Positions 28,879 to 38,182 of a stretch of DNA of 39,386 nt are shown one piece after another; within the stretch, counting starts at the first letter, position 1; each line of letters starts with the position of its first letter. Made by a program: the position numbers and the translations under genes. Location: the NCBI GenBank assembly GCA_029263335.1, contig JAJCXS010000175.1:1-39386 (forward strand), written 5' to 3'. This DNA is from Acidobacteriota bacterium (lineage in GTDB: Bacteria > Acidobacteriota > UBA890 > WLXD01). The notes under the pieces were generated by a model. It did not search any database and was not told where the DNA came from. It saw only the letters and a program-made list of their open reading frames with translations.

Positions 28879-28984
28879 CGGATTCCACGAGTTGGCCAAA
28901 GGTGATGGCTTTGGCCCTGCTAACATGCGGAACGGGCTCCGTGCCCGCTGGAAATCAACGTCCGCAACGCCCGCGAGGCGCCCC

Positions 28985-29722
28985 GTGGAAGAAGCCCTCA
29001 ACGACGATTCTCCGCTGCGTGTTCTGCTCGCGGGCATCGAACGTGCCCGCAAGCTTACCGTCTGGACTGTGCTGGCGCTTGTCGCCGGCACCGGGGTGTC
29101 GTGGGCGTATGCGCGCGAGATCTACGCCTTCCTCGCGCTGCCACTGACCCGCGAACTGGCCGAACGCGGCCAGGATCCGCGGCTGGTCTTTACCGGCCTG
29201 TCCGATGCCTTCATTCTCTACTTCACGCTGTCGTTGCTGGGCGGTGTGATCGTTGCCACGCCAATCCTCAGCGCGCAGATCTACCTTCTCGTCGTCCCGA
29301 GAATCCGAGCTCGTTCGGCCGTCGCGCTGGCCGCTTTCGCCATCGCCGGCACCGCACTCTTCATCGGCGGCATGGCGTTCTGCTACTTCATTCTGCTGCC
29401 ATTCGCCATCGCCTACTTGCTCGACATCGCGGCGCAGTTCGAAACCGCGATCACGGTGCGCGACTTTTTGCGTTTTACCACTCGCCTACTGCTGGCCATG
29501 GGGCTCGGAGCACAGCTACCGCTGGTCTCGCTGGTCGCGGCCCGCGCCGGCATCGTGACGGCGCGCAGCCTGTGGAAGTGGTTCCCATACGCCGTGCTGA
29601 CCGCCTTTGTCCTCGCCGCATGGATCACCCCGCCCGACGGCATGAGCCAGCTGTTGGTAGCGATACCGCTGCTCGGGCTCTACCTCATCGGCATCGCGCT
29701 GGCGGCCCTGGTCGGGCGCTAG
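28985..29722 (+). CDS. tatC: TatC family translocase subunit, divergent
   Basis: A 245-residue membrane protein with six predicted helices and the TatC layout: [102 protein letters not shown] and [26 protein letters not shown]. TatC recognises twin-arginine signal peptides. Several conserved positions differ: the N-terminal HLxELR is not recognisable, the loop Glu before AF is Asp74, and the intramembrane F-E pair is A-Q (Gln177). GTG 28985 with GAGG is the preferred start; ATG 28925 would add 20 residues. No tatA/tatB is in the window. It may be a second, specialised TatC. Confidence 0.85.
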   Translation: MEEALNDDSPLRVLLAGIERARKLTVWTVLALVAGTGVSWAYAREIYAFLALPLTRELAERGQDPRLVFTGLSDAFILYFTLSLLGGVIVATPILSAQIYLLVVPRIRARSAVALAAFAIAGTALFIGGMAFCYFILLPFAIAYLLDIAAQFETAITVRDFLRFTTRLLLAMGLGAQLPLVSLVAARAGIVTARSLWKWFPYAVLTAFVLAAWITPPDGMSQLLVAIPLLGLYLIGIALAALVGR

Positions 29723-29748
29723 CCGATCCGGGCGGAGAACCTGGCCAG

Positions 29749-30585
29749 CTATCGTTCGAGTTGCTTGACGCGCTGCCATTCGGCGTCCATCGCCTCGGCC
29801 GTCGGTTCCACCTGTCCGGCACGTACCGAGGACTCCACTTCGCGAAAGCGGCGCTCGAACTTCGCCGATGCGGCGTTCGTCGCCACCTCGGCGGACAGGC
29901 CAAGATGCCGCGCCAGGCTGGTGAGGGCGAGCAGCAGGTCGCCAAGTTCCTCTTCGCTCGAGTCGCCGTCAGCGGCGGCCATCGCGTCGCCCAACTCGTC
30001 CACCTCCTCGCGAACCTTGGCGAGCACCGCGCCCGGGTCGGCCCAGTCAAAGCCCAGCTGCGCCGCCCGTCCGCCCAGCTTCTGTGCCCGCTGCAGGGCG
30101 GGCATGCTGCGCGGCACGTCATCGAGCAGCGACACCTGACCTTCTTCCGCGCGTTCATCCCGTTTGATCGCCTCCCAGTTACGCAACACCTCGTCGGCAT
30201 CGACGACGCCGAGCTCGCCAAAGACATGCGGATGACGCCGGATCATCTTGGCGTTGATCGAATCGATCGCGTCGTCGATACGAAAGCTGCCCTCTTCGAG
30301 CCCCAGCTGAGAAAGGAAGACGACCTGCAGCAGCAGATCCCCTAGTTCCCCCGCCAGAGCGCCACGATCACCATCGTCGATCGCCTGCACCACCTCATAT
30401 GCCTCTTCGAGCGTGAACCGGCGCAGACTTCGAAAGTCCTGCTCCCTGTCCCACGGACAGCCATCGGGCTGGCGCAGTCGCCGCATGATCGCTACCAGGT
30501 ACGCGAACTGCTCCCCGGCAAGGCGGTCCTCGGGAGTCGGGGCTACGGCATCTTCCGGGCGCAGGCGTTCTCGAGGCGTGTCCAT
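29749..30585 (-). CDS. mazG: Nucleoside triphosphate pyrophosphohydrolase MazG
   Basis: A 278-residue protein with two MazG repeats. The first has MRRLRQPDGCPWDREQDFRSLRRFTLEEAYEVVQAIDDGD and GELGDLLLQVVFLSQLG, with the EExxE...ExxD Mg-binding pattern. The second has LAKVREEVDELGDAM and EEELGDLLLALTSLARHL. It cleaves NTPs to NMP plus pyrophosphate, a house-cleaning role for aberrant nucleotides. ATG 30585 (MDTPRERLRPEDAV) is preferred to an upstream start that overlaps the divergent promoter. It is divergent from the DUF1844 gene. Confidence 0.95.
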   Translation of the reverse strand: MDTPRERLRPEDAVAPTPEDRLAGEQFAYLVAIMRRLRQPDGCPWDREQDFRSLRRFTLEEAYEVVQAIDDGDRGALAGELGDLLLQVVFLSQLGLEEGSFRIDDAIDSINAKMIRRHPHVFGELGVVDADEVLRNWEAIKRDERAEEGQVSLLDDVPRSMPALQRAQKLGGRAAQLGFDWADPGAVLAKVREEVDELGDAMAAADGDSSEEELGDLLLALTSLARHLGLSAEVATNAASAKFERRFREVESSVRAGQVEPTAEAMDAEWQRVKQLER

Positions 30586-30643
30586 GGCGGCGCAGTCTAG
30601 CTTGCGGCTACCCGCATGCAACTCCAGTTGCTAGCATGCCCCC

Positions 30644-31180
30644 ATGCATGATTCCGAATCTGACAGCGACGAGCCCCGGACGATCAAAGTCACCGACCGC
30701 AGGCTGTTCGATAGCGACGGCAACTTCCGCGACGGCATCGAGGTCGCAGAGTCTTCCTCGGAAACCACGGAGACGGCCGCCGAGGCGGCGCCGCCTCACG
30801 ATCAGCCAGACGCTGACGCTGCCCCGCAGCCCGCGACACCCGAGCGCCTCCCCGATCCCCCGACCGCCGCCGTCGAGGAGACCGCTCCGAAGGCTACCGA
30901 CGACGTGGCCCAGCCGATGGTGTTCGGCGAAGAAGCCCTCATGCGTTTCGTCGAAGAGCAGTACATCGGCGGTCTTCTGGCGCTGGGCGCCATGCCCGAG
31001 CCCCAGTCGGGGCAGCTCGTGGAAGATCTCGACCTGGCTCAGGTCCGCATCGAGGTGCTGGGAATGCTGCAGGAACGGGCCGGAGACAGCCTGCCGCCGG
31101 AGGCCCGTAAAGGCCTGGACGATGTGGTCTACCAGCTGCGAATGGCCTACCTGCAGAAGAGCAAGGTCGCCAAGCTATAA
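30644..31180 (+). CDS. DUF1844 domain protein
   Basis: A 178-residue cytosolic protein. Residues 1-85 are acidic, rich in Pro/Ala/Glu and probably disordered (TTETAAEAAPPHDQPDADAA), after a conserved head DEPRTIKVTDRRLFDSDGNF. Residues ~90-170 are the DUF1844 domain: ALMRFVEEQYIGGLLALGAMPEPQSGQ and DLAQVRIEVLGMLQERAGDSLPPEARKGLDDVVYQLRMAYL. The function of DUF1844 is unknown. It lies just upstream of the dnaK promoter, on the same strand, and is divergent from mazG. Confidence 0.85.
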   Translation: MHDSESDSDEPRTIKVTDRRLFDSDGNFRDGIEVAESSSETTETAAEAAPPHDQPDADAAPQPATPERLPDPPTAAVEETAPKATDDVAQPMVFGEEALMRFVEEQYIGGLLALGAMPEPQSGQLVEDLDLAQVRIEVLGMLQERAGDSLPPEARKGLDDVVYQLRMAYLQKSKVAKL

Positions 31181-31298
31181 GGCGCCAGCGGACTATCGCG
31201 GAGCGCCAGGGCGCTCGCGGTGACCTCGTCGCACCGGTGATCGCCGCAAACCGCCCATTGACAGAGCTTTGCAGGGATCTAGTGTTGGCCGAAACTGA

Positions 31299-31328
31299 CT
31301 TGATAGGTATCGACTAAGATTTTATACT
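31299..31328 (+). promoter_or_regulatory. dnaK operon promoter overlapped by a HAIR-like HspR operator
   Basis: TTGATA (31300-31305), exactly 17 bases and TATACT (31323-31328) form a strong sigma-70 promoter. The -35 and spacer carry CTTGAT (31299-31304) and ACTAAG (31313-31318), an imperfect version of the HspR inverted repeat CTTGAGT-N7-ACTCAAG. The hspR gene is in the operon downstream, which supports autorepression. The leader to dnaK is ~120 bases. The HAIR match is partial. Confidence 0.65.
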
Positions 31329-31453
31329 GTTGGCCATTCAACCGATTGATGCCGGCGGTGCTCGAACGGAGGCGCCGCCCAATGAAGCCAACGACAGCCG
31401 CGCCGACCCGCGAAACGACGCCCGGCGCAACCAACCTTTGGAGAGAAAGAACC

Positions 31454-33364
31454 ATGGCCAAGATCATCGGTATCGATCTAGGTACCACCAACTCCGTGGT
31501 AGCGGTAATGGAAGGCGGCGAACCCGTCGTGATTCCGAACGCCGAGGGCGGCCGCACCACCCCATCGGTGGTCGCCTTCAAGGAAGACGGTGAACGACTC
31601 GTTGGCCAGGTGGCCAAGCGCCAGGCAGTCACCAACCCCGACAACACGATCTTCTCGATCAAGCGATTCATGGGTCGCCGGCGCGACGAGGTGTCCGACG
31701 AGTTGAAGATGGTGCCGTTTACCGTCGAGGAAGAGGACGATGACGTGCGCATCGTCGCCGATGACAAGCGCTACTCGCCGCCCGAGATCTCGGCGATGAT
31801 CCTGCAGAAGCTCAGGCAGGCTGCTGAGGACTATCTCGGCGAGAAGATCGAGTCGGCGGTCATCACCGTGCCGGCCTATTTCAACGACTCGCAGCGCCAG
31901 GCAACCAAGGACGCCGGCCGCATCGCGGGACTCAAGGTCGAGCGCATCATCAACGAGCCCACCGCGGCGGCTCTCGCCTACGGGCTCGAGAAGAAGACCG
32001 ACGAGAAGATCGCCGTCTACGACTTCGGTGGCGGCACCTTCGACGTGTCGATCCTGGAGGTCGGCGATGGCGTCGTGGAGGTCAAGGCCACCAATGGTGA
32101 CTCGCACCTCGGCGGTGACAACCTCGACCAGCGCATCATGGACTGGATCATCGAGGAGTTTCGCAAGGATCAGGGCGTCGATCTCTCCGGAGACCGGATG
32201 GCGCTACAGCGGCTGCGCGAGGCGGCCGAGAAAGCCAAGATCGAACTGTCGAGCGTGGCGGAGACCGAGGTCAACTTGCCGTTTATCACGGCTGACCAGA
32301 ACGGCCCCAAGCACCTCACCCTGAAGCTGTCGCGAGCGAAGTTCGAGAGCCTCGTCGAGGCCGATCTCGCGCGTGCCGTTCAGCCGTGCAAGCAGGCTCT
32401 CTCTGACGCCGGCCTGAGCCCGAGCGACATCGACGAGGTGGTCCTGGTCGGTGGTTCGACTCGTGTCCCGGCCGTGCAGGCTCAGGTACGCGAGGTGTTC
32501 GGCAAGGCGCCCCATAAGGGTGTCAACCCGGACGAGGTCGTCGCGCTCGGCGCCGCGATCCAGGGCGGCGTGCTCGGCGGTGAGGTCAGCGACCTCCTGC
32601 TGCTCGATGTCTCTCCCCTCTCGCTGGGTATCGAGACGCTCGGCGGCGTGACCACGGTTCTGATCGAGCGCAACACGACCATCCCCACGCGTAAGAGCGA
32701 GGTCTTCACGACGGCGGCGGACAATCAGCCGTCGGTCGAGGTCCACGTGCTACAGGGCGAGCGCGAGATGGCCAAGGACAACCGCACGCTGGGCCGCTTT
32801 CACCTCGAAGGCATTCCGGCAGCGCCGAGAGGCGTTCCGCAGGTGGAGGTCACCTTCGACATCGATGCCAACGGCATCCTGCACGTGACCGCCAAGGATC
32901 TCGGCACCAACAAGGAGCAGAAGATCACCGTCACATCCTCCAGCGGACTGTCGGACAACGAGATCGAGGACATGGTCAGCGACGCCAAGTCGCACGCTGC
33001 CGAAGACCAGGGCCGGCGTGAACAGATCGAGGCCCGCAACCAACTCGACGGACTCGTCTACCAGACCGACAAGATGCTCAACGACAATCGCGAGAACCTC
33101 GACGCCGAGTCGATTTCGGCGGTCGAAGCGGCCGTTGCGGACGGACGCAAGGCACTCGAACAGGAAGACGCCGCGGCCGAGGATCTCAAGCAGGCCCACG
33201 AAGCGTTGCAGCATGCCTCGCATCAGCTGGCACAGACGATGTACCAGCAAGCAAGCGCCGCCGCGGACGCGGAGGCTGGCGCAAGCGCTGATGAGACTGC
33301 CGCCGAAGAAGATGGCGAGGTCATCGAGGCCGAGGTCGTGGAGGACGACTCCGACGCCTCCTGA
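31454..33364 (+). CDS. dnaK: Chaperone DnaK (Hsp70)
   Basis: A 636-residue DnaK. It has the ATPase phosphate loops [19 protein letters not shown] and [21 protein letters not shown], the connect region [17 protein letters not shown], the linker [22 protein letters not shown] and the substrate-binding domain. The C-terminal lid ends in an Ala/Glu-rich tail [19 protein letters not shown] (EEVD-like DnaK tail). The ATG at 31454 has GGAGAGAAAG upstream. It binds and refolds hydrophobic peptides with DnaJ and GrpE. It is followed by dnaJ and hspR but not grpE, which lies in the opposite-strand hrcA operon. Confidence 0.98.
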   Translation: MAKIIGIDLGTTNSVVAVMEGGEPVVIPNAEGGRTTPSVVAFKEDGERLVGQVAKRQAVTNPDNTIFSIKRFMGRRRDEVSDELKMVPFTVEEEDDDVRIVADDKRYSPPEISAMILQKLRQAAEDYLGEKIESAVITVPAYFNDSQRQATKDAGRIAGLKVERIINEPTAAALAYGLEKKTDEKIAVYDFGGGTFDVSILEVGDGVVEVKATNGDSHLGGDNLDQRIMDWIIEEFRKDQGVDLSGDRMALQRLREAAEKAKIELSSVAETEVNLPFITADQNGPKHLTLKLSRAKFESLVEADLARAVQPCKQALSDAGLSPSDIDEVVLVGGSTRVPAVQAQVREVFGKAPHKGVNPDEVVALGAAIQGGVLGGEVSDLLLLDVSPLSLGIETLGGVTTVLIERNTTIPTRKSEVFTTAADNQPSVEVHVLQGEREMAKDNRTLGRFHLEGIPAAPRGVPQVEVTFDIDANGILHVTAKDLGTNKEQKITVTSSSGLSDNEIEDMVSDAKSHAAEDQGRREQIEARNQLDGLVYQTDKMLNDNRENLDAESISAVEAAVADGRKALEQEDAAAEDLKQAHEALQHASHQLAQTMYQQASAAADAEAGASADETAAEEDGEVIEAEVVEDDSDAS

Positions 33365-33378
33365 TCTGCCCGCACTCC

Positions 33379-33413
33379 GAGTGTCGGGGGTGGCACGAAC
33401 GCCCCCGACACTC
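33379..33413 (+). terminator. Strong intercistronic hairpin between dnaK and dnaJ
   Basis: A perfect 12-bp GC-rich stem, GAGTGTCGGGGG (33379-33390) with CCCCCGACACTC (33402-33413), around an 11-base loop, 14 bases after the dnaK stop. No T-tract follows. It could be a partial terminator or an mRNA-processing/stability element that lowers dnaJ and hspR expression relative to dnaK. Confidence 0.6.
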
Positions 33414-33445
33414 CACGTTCCTAGCAGCCCAGACCAGAGATCGAC

Positions 33446-34540
33446 ATGCTCGCCCGCGATCATTACGCCACCCTGGGAGTCCCGCCGAACGCCCTCGACG
33501 ATGAAATCGACGAGGCGTATCGGCACCTGAGTCGACGCTATCACCCGGACATCAATCCCGGTGATCCGCACGCCGCCATGGTCTACGAGCGTCTCGAGAC
33601 CGCCTACCGAGTCCTCTCAGACCCGGCCCGGCGGGCACGCTACGACGCCGAAGACTCCCCGGCCGCGATCGAGGCGGCATCCGGCCCGGATCTGAGCGTC
33701 CAACTGGTACCGGAGGCCGACGACAACACCTCCTACCAGGATCTGTTCCGCCTGCTGCGTGACCACGCGCGACGTGCCGGACCGCTACAGGGAGAGGATA
33801 TCCACGCCACTGTGGACGTCCCCCTTCTGCAGGCCGGACGCGGCCGCCGAGCCCGCATGACAGTACAGCGACGTAGCGAATGTCCCGACTGCCGCGGTCG
33901 CGGTCGGGTGCAGCTGCAGCGCTCGCGGCCGTGCGATGTGTGCGGCGGCAGCGGTGAGGAGAGTTTCGTCAAGGGGGCGTTGTCGGTTACCTGCGCCTGC
34001 GCCGGGTGCGCCGGTAGCGGGCTGGCGACCGGCCGGCGATGTGACCGGTGTCGCGGCAGCGGATCGATCTCCAGCTCGGAGACCGCGCTCGTTCGCGTGC
34101 CGGCAAGCACCACCGACGGGCAGCAGCTGCGCCTGCCCGGGGAGGGGCACCGCGGCCTTCGCGGCGGCAAGCCAGGCGATCTGGTGATTCAGGTGAGGGT
34201 CGTCCCCCTCCCCGGTTGGCACCGCGAAGGCGACAACCTGCATGGTCGTCTGGTGCTAAGCGCAGCCGAGGCAATCCTCGGCTGCAAGATCCGCATCGAT
34301 CTCCCCGACGGCGCTTCCACGTCGCTGCGGGTGCCGCCCAACACCCCGGCTGGATACCGGTTCAAGCTGCGCCGACGCGGCCTGGAGATGTCTGACGGAC
34401 GGCGAGGCGATATGCTTCTGCGCGCCGAGATCGTCCTCCCCGAGGTCCTCGACGAGGAGACACGGGAGCTGATCCGGGAATTCGCCAAGCGCCACCCCTA
34501 CAACCCGCGGACCGAGCCCATCAGGGAGTCGCGAGAATGA
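33446..34540 (+). CDS. dnaJ: DnaJ-type co-chaperone (HspR operon)
   Basis: A 364-residue type I J-protein. The J domain (1-70) contains YHPD (32-35) and the QKRAxYD-like end RRARYDAED. The usual Gly/Phe-rich linker is missing, replaced by an acidic linker (EADDNTSYQDLFRLLRDH). A zinc domain with four CxxCxGxG-type repeats follows (CPDCRGRG, CDVCGGSG, CAGCAGSG, CDRCRGSG), then two beta-barrel client domains with LPGEGHRGLRGGKPGDL. It stimulates DnaK ATP hydrolysis. It is co-transcribed with dnaK, and its stop overlaps hspR (ATGA). It differs from the canonical DnaJ at 36465-37586, which has a G/F region. Confidence 0.93.
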   Translation: MLARDHYATLGVPPNALDDEIDEAYRHLSRRYHPDINPGDPHAAMVYERLETAYRVLSDPARRARYDAEDSPAAIEAASGPDLSVQLVPEADDNTSYQDLFRLLRDHARRAGPLQGEDIHATVDVPLLQAGRGRRARMTVQRRSECPDCRGRGRVQLQRSRPCDVCGGSGEESFVKGALSVTCACAGCAGSGLATGRRCDRCRGSGSISSSETALVRVPASTTDGQQLRLPGEGHRGLRGGKPGDLVIQVRVVPLPGWHREGDNLHGRLVLSAAEAILGCKIRIDLPDGASTSLRVPPNTPAGYRFKLRRRGLEMSDGRRGDMLLRAEIVLPEVLDEETRELIREFAKRHPYNPRTEPIRESRE

Positions 34541-34944
34541 GCGACAGTGCCGACCGCAAGAAAGGCACATACATGATCAGCGCGGTCGCGGAGTTATACG
34601 ACATCCATCCGCAGACCCTGCGCATGTACGAGCGCGAGGGGTTACTGCAGCCATCGCGCTCGGGTGGCAACACGCGCCAATACACCGATGCGGACCTTCG
34701 CCGACTCGAGGTGGTGCTGTCGTTGACTCGCGACCTCGGAGTCAACCTGGCCGGAGTGGAGGTCATCATGAACATGCGGTCGAACATGGAGCGCTTGCAG
34801 CACGAGGTTGCCGACCTGATGTGCTTCGTGCGCGACGAACTACTGGCCGACCGCGACGACGTACCCGAGCGCGTCGTGCGAGCACTGGTGCGGTTGGAAC
34901 GTGGTGCGATCGTTGTCTCTCGCCGCCAGGAGGGGCAGGAATGA
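34537..34944 (+). CDS. hspR: HspR, MerR-family heat-shock repressor
   Basis: A 135-residue MerR-fold regulator. TYMISAVAELYDIHPQTLRMYEREGLLQPSRSGGNTRQYTDADLRRLE is the helix-turn-helix and wing, with the HPQTLRMYEREGL motif specific to HspR. LSLTRDLGVNLAGVEVIMNM and the following helix form the dimer/effector region. HspR represses dnaK operons by binding HAIR sites and uses DnaK as co-repressor. The ATG overlaps the dnaJ stop (ATGA), so it is translationally coupled. A HAIR-like repeat lies at the dnaK promoter. Confidence 0.93.
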   Translation: MSDSADRKKGTYMISAVAELYDIHPQTLRMYEREGLLQPSRSGGNTRQYTDADLRRLEVVLSLTRDLGVNLAGVEVIMNMRSNMERLQHEVADLMCFVRDELLADRDDVPERVVRALVRLERGAIVVSRRQEGQE

Positions 34945-35705
34945 GCGGCCCCGCAGATATCAACTGCCCCCAATGCGGCGGCACCGGCTGGACGGCCGCG
35001 AAAGGGTCGGATGGCGTGCACCGCTGCGAATGTTTCATGGGAGCGCGTGCGGGGAGACGCCTGGACCGCGCCGGCATCCCGCGACGTTATCGCCACTGCA
35101 CGCTCGCCAACTTCGACATCGGATTTCCGGGTTCGCACAAGGATCTGGAGTTCACCCACGGCTTGTGTTCCAACTACGTCGACGCCTTCGACCGCCTCGA
35201 GTACGGCCTGCTCTTCATGGGACCGGTTGGTACCGGCAAGACCCACCTGGCGGTTGGCGTGCTGCGGGCACTTATGGCAAAGCACGGAGTGACCGGTCTG
35301 TTCTGCGACTATCGCGATCTTCTGCGCGACATCCAGGACTCGTACAACTCGGTCTCGGAGACCTCCGAGCTGCAGGTCGCGCGGCCGCTCCTCGAAGTCG
35401 ACGTACTACTGCTTGACGAGCTCGGAGCCCGGCGGCCTTCGCCCTGGGTCTTCGATACGGTCAGTCATGTGTTGAACGAGCGCTACAACGCGGTCAAACC
35501 GACGCTCATCACCACCAACTATCTCGACGCACCGGTCTCGTCGCGCGAGCAGAAGAAGAATCTCGATGGGCCGCAGACAACGGGTGCGTTATTGGGTGAC
35601 CGGATCGGCGACCGCCTGCGCAGTCGTCTGTTCGAAATGTGTCGGCCGGCCCGAACCGCAGGCCCCGATTACCGCCGAGACGTCCGTGGAGCGAGCTACC
35701 GCTAG
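34941..35705 (+). CDS. DnaC/IstB-like AAA+ ATPase
   Basis: A 254-residue ATPase. A short N-terminal cysteine module (INCPQCGGTGW...HRCECF) is followed by RRLDRAGIPRRYRHCTLANF, Walker A FMGPVGTGKTHLAVGVLRAL (Lys100), FCDYRDLLRDIQDSYNS, Walker B EVDVLLLDELGARRPSPWV and sensor ITTNYLDAP, with the arginine-finger region LLGDRIGDRLRSRLFEMC. It resembles helicase loaders DnaC/DnaI; whether it loads a helicase here is unproven. ATG 34941 overlaps the hspR stop as ATGA, so a replication-type ATPase appears to be part of the heat-shock operon. Confidence 0.88.
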   Translation: MSGPADINCPQCGGTGWTAAKGSDGVHRCECFMGARAGRRLDRAGIPRRYRHCTLANFDIGFPGSHKDLEFTHGLCSNYVDAFDRLEYGLLFMGPVGTGKTHLAVGVLRALMAKHGVTGLFCDYRDLLRDIQDSYNSVSETSELQVARPLLEVDVLLLDELGARRPSPWVFDTVSHVLNERYNAVKPTLITTNYLDAPVSSREQKKNLDGPQTTGALLGDRIGDRLRSRLFEMCRPARTAGPDYRRDVRGASYR

Positions 35706-35727
35706 ATGCGGCCGCGAGCCCTTGGCC

Positions 35728-36468
35728 TCAGGCCAGATCTCCCCAGACCGCCTGCACGAGGGCCAATGCGGCGGGCCCGGCGCTGTCTGCGCGTAGGACG
35801 CGCGGCCCCAGGGCCACGGCAGCGCCCCCTTCCTCGTGTAGCAGGGACCGCTCGGCAGCGTCCCAGCCCCCCTCGGGGCCTACGAAGATCGCACAGCGCG
35901 TCTCCTGCGAAGATCGCAACGCGGCAGCCAGCGACCTCACCGCCGTGGGCTGCAACAGGAACCGTGACGTGGGCAGTTGCGTCCACCTGATCTCCGGCAG
36001 CGGCACGACGGGCGCGATACGCGGGACCACGGTCCGGCCGCATTGCTTGGCGGCCGATTCGGCGATTCGACGCCAGCGCTCCGCACGACGACCGAGCACC
36101 GCTGAGCCTCCAGCCGGCACCTGGCTGCGTGCGCCAACGACCGGAATGATCTCGCGGACGCCGAGCTCCGTGCACAGGCGAACCGTGGTATCGAGGCGCT
36201 GGATCTTCACCGGCACAGCCTGCACCAGCGTCACCGCGACCGGCGACTCCGCCGCGTCGACAACGGCGCCGACCACACGGACGCGAACGTGATCCGGAGC
36301 AACCTCCTCGAGCACGCCAAGCGCCCCATTGCCTTCCCCGTCGAACAGCTCCACCGTCGTGCCGGCCTGCAAACGCATGACACGAAGATGATGGTCCTCC
36401 TCCCGGGCGAGTTCGGCGAACTCGCCCGCCAGCGACCCGGGTTCCACGCGGAAGCGACGCGTACTCAC
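35728..36468 (-). CDS. rsmE: 16S rRNA m3U1498 methyltransferase
   Basis: A 246-residue SPOUT methyltransferase (RsmE) that methylates U1498 of 16S rRNA using S-adenosylmethionine. N-terminal PUA-like domain: [43 protein letters not shown]. Trefoil-knot domain: [57 protein letters not shown] and [17 protein letters not shown]. The start is GTG 36468, forming GTGA with the dnaJ stop, so it is coupled to the hrcA-grpE-dnaJ operon as in many bacteria. Confidence 0.95.
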   Translation of the reverse strand: MSTRRFRVEPGSLAGEFAELAREEDHHLRVMRLQAGTTVELFDGEGNGALGVLEEVAPDHVRVRVVGAVVDAAESPVAVTLVQAVPVKIQRLDTTVRLCTELGVREIIPVVGARSQVPAGGSAVLGRRAERWRRIAESAAKQCGRTVVPRIAPVVPLPEIRWTQLPTSRFLLQPTAVRSLAAALRSSQETRCAIFVGPEGGWDAAERSLLHEEGGAAVALGPRVLRADSAGPAALALVQAVWGDLA

Positions 36469-37586
36469 TCGCCGAAAACGCTGGTGCGCAACCGATCCCA
36501 CCAGGACTGTTCGTCCCCGAGGTCGTCGGGGTCGCCTATCAGCTCACCGAGCTGCTGGAGTGCTTGCTCCTGCTCCTCGCTCAGGCGCCGCGGTGTCACC
36601 ACCTGAACCTCGACCTTCAGGTCTCCAGGTCTTCCGCCGTTCACCGACGGCATGCCCAGACCGCGCAGGTCGATCACCTGGCCAGATTGTGTGCCGGCCG
36701 GGACTTCCAAGCTCGCCACCTTGCCATCGACGGTCGAAACGTCGATCGCACCGCCGAGCGCGACGCGAGGAAAACTCGCCGGGGCGCGCGTATACAGATC
36801 CCGTCCGTGACGTACAAAGCGCTCGTGCTCGGCGACATCGAGCACGACCTCGAGATCGCCCGCGGGGCCACCGCGCAATCCACTTTCGCCCTCACCGCGC
36901 AGGCGCAGACGCATGCCCGTATCGACGCCAGCGGGTATCGCGACCTTGAGCTGCGCTCTTTCGGGCGCACGGCCCTCGCCGCGACAGGTCGTGCAGGGAT
37001 CGTCCACGATCGCCCCCGCACCACCGCAACGGCCACACGGCCGCGCGACAGTGAGGAACCCATGGCGCTGCTGAACCTGACCCACGCCAGCGCAGGCGAC
37101 ACAGGTCGTGCGCCCGGTACCACTCTCGGAGCCGCTGCCGTCACAGTCCGAACAAGTCCGCTGGCGCGGCACCGTGATCTCGACCTCGTCGCCCCCGAAC
37201 GCCTGTTCGAGGCTGATGCGCAGGCGATACTGCAGCGACGAACCGCGCGTCGGCCCGCTGCTCCGGCGACCGCCACCGAATCCGACGTTGAAGCCGAAGA
37301 AGCTCCCGAGAATGTCGGAAAAGTCGGCGAAGACGTCGGCATTGAAGTCGGGCTGGCCCCCTCCACGGACGCCCGCATGTCCGAACTGGTCGTACCGGGC
37401 GCGCTTATCCGCGTCGCCCAAGACGGCATACGCTTCCGCCGCCTGCTTGAATCGTTCCTCGGCCTCGGCGTCGCCGCGATTGCGGTCCGGATGGTCCCGC
37501 AACGCCGCCTTCCGATAGGCCTTCTTGATCTCGTCGGCGCTGGCTCCGCGCTCCACGCCCAGCAATTCGTAATAGTCGACAGCCAT
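36465..37586 (-). CDS. dnaJ: Chaperone DnaJ (canonical, hrcA operon)
   Basis: A 373-residue DnaJ. J domain [26 protein letters not shown] with HPD at 32-34, and [14 protein letters not shown]. It has a Gly/Phe-rich linker ([16 protein letters not shown]), four zinc motifs [25 protein letters not shown] and CTTCRGEG, and client-binding barrels with [19 protein letters not shown]. It delivers clients to DnaK and stimulates its ATPase. Ends are coupled: it starts two bases after the grpE stop and overlaps rsmE. This is the second dnaJ in the window. Confidence 0.97.
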   Translation of the reverse strand: MAVDYYELLGVERGASADEIKKAYRKAALRDHPDRNRGDAEAEERFKQAAEAYAVLGDADKRARYDQFGHAGVRGGGQPDFNADVFADFSDILGSFFGFNVGFGGGRRSSGPTRGSSLQYRLRISLEQAFGGDEVEITVPRQRTCSDCDGSGSESGTGRTTCVACAGVGQVQQRHGFLTVARPCGRCGGAGAIVDDPCTTCRGEGRAPERAQLKVAIPAGVDTGMRLRLRGEGESGLRGGPAGDLEVVLDVAEHERFVRHGRDLYTRAPASFPRVALGGAIDVSTVDGKVASLEVPAGTQSGQVIDLRGLGMPSVNGGRPGDLKVEVQVVTPRRLSEEQEQALQQLGELIGDPDDLGDEQSWWDRLRTSVFGE

Positions 37587-37588
37587 GC

Positions 37589-38170
37589 TCAGTCGCCATC
37601 CTCGTCGGCCGGCGCGGCGGGCGGGCGGGCCACGCCGACCATCGCCGGGCGCAGCAACTTGCCGGCGTGGCTGTAGCCGGGCTGATAGACATGGGCAACG
37701 TGATGGACCGGCACCGCGTCGGTCTCACTGTGTTCGACCGCCTCGTGCAGGTGCGGGTCGAACGGGGCTCCGTGAGGGTCGATGCGCTCCACATCAGCAG
37801 CATCCAGGAACTCGTGCAACGACTTCAGGATGAGCTCGACGCCGTTGCGATAGGCCTCGGCATTCTCGGTCTCGGCACCAAGCGCCCGCTCGAAGTCGTC
37901 GATCACCGGCAGCAGGGCGCGCAGCAGTTGGCGGCGCGCTTCGGCACCCTGCTCATCCCGATCGCGTTCGATGCGACGCCTGAAATTGGCCATCTCGGCC
38001 TGCTGGCGCAGCAGCTGGTCGGTCAGCGTGGCTACCTGCGACTCCATCTCCGCCAGCTCCACATCGCCCTCCGGGGCGTCCGGCGCTTCGCCGGCAGCAT
38101 CATCGCCGCTGGCGTCCTCGGCGTCGGCCGCGGCCCATTTTTCTTCCAGACTCGTTGGCTTCTCGTTCAT
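37589..38170 (-). CDS. grpE: Nucleotide exchange factor GrpE
   Basis: A 193-residue GrpE, the DnaK ADP/ATP exchange factor. The acidic N-terminus is followed by the long dimerisation helix ([31 protein letters not shown]) and the conserved C-terminal beta-domain: [44 protein letters not shown] 38170 with GAGAGAA is preferred to the preceding TTG codon. It lies between hrcA and dnaJ, while its partner dnaK is in another operon with a different repressor. Confidence 0.97.
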   Translation of the reverse strand: MNEKPTSLEEKWAAADAEDASGDDAAGEAPDAPEGDVELAEMESQVATLTDQLLRQQAEMANFRRRIERDRDEQGAEARRQLLRALLPVIDDFERALGAETENAEAYRNGVELILKSLHEFLDAADVERIDPHGAPFDPHLHEAVEHSETDAVPVHHVAHVYQPGYSHAGKLLRPAMVGVARPPAAPADEDGD

Positions 38171-38182
38171 CAATTCTCTCGA

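Noticed and set aside
31258-31286. Second promoter upstream of dnaK from TTGACA at 31258
   Set aside because: The corresponding -10 (AGTGTT or TAGTGT) is poor, while the promoter at 31300-31328 is much better.
31181-31453. CIRCE element at the dnaK promoter
   Set aside because: No TTAGCACTC or GAGTGCTAA is present in this stretch; only the HAIR-like repeat is seen.
31346-31453. N-terminal extension of dnaK from an upstream ATG
   Set aside because: The 36 extra residues are not part of any DnaK, and ATG 31454 has a good ribosome-binding site directly before [14 protein letters not shown].
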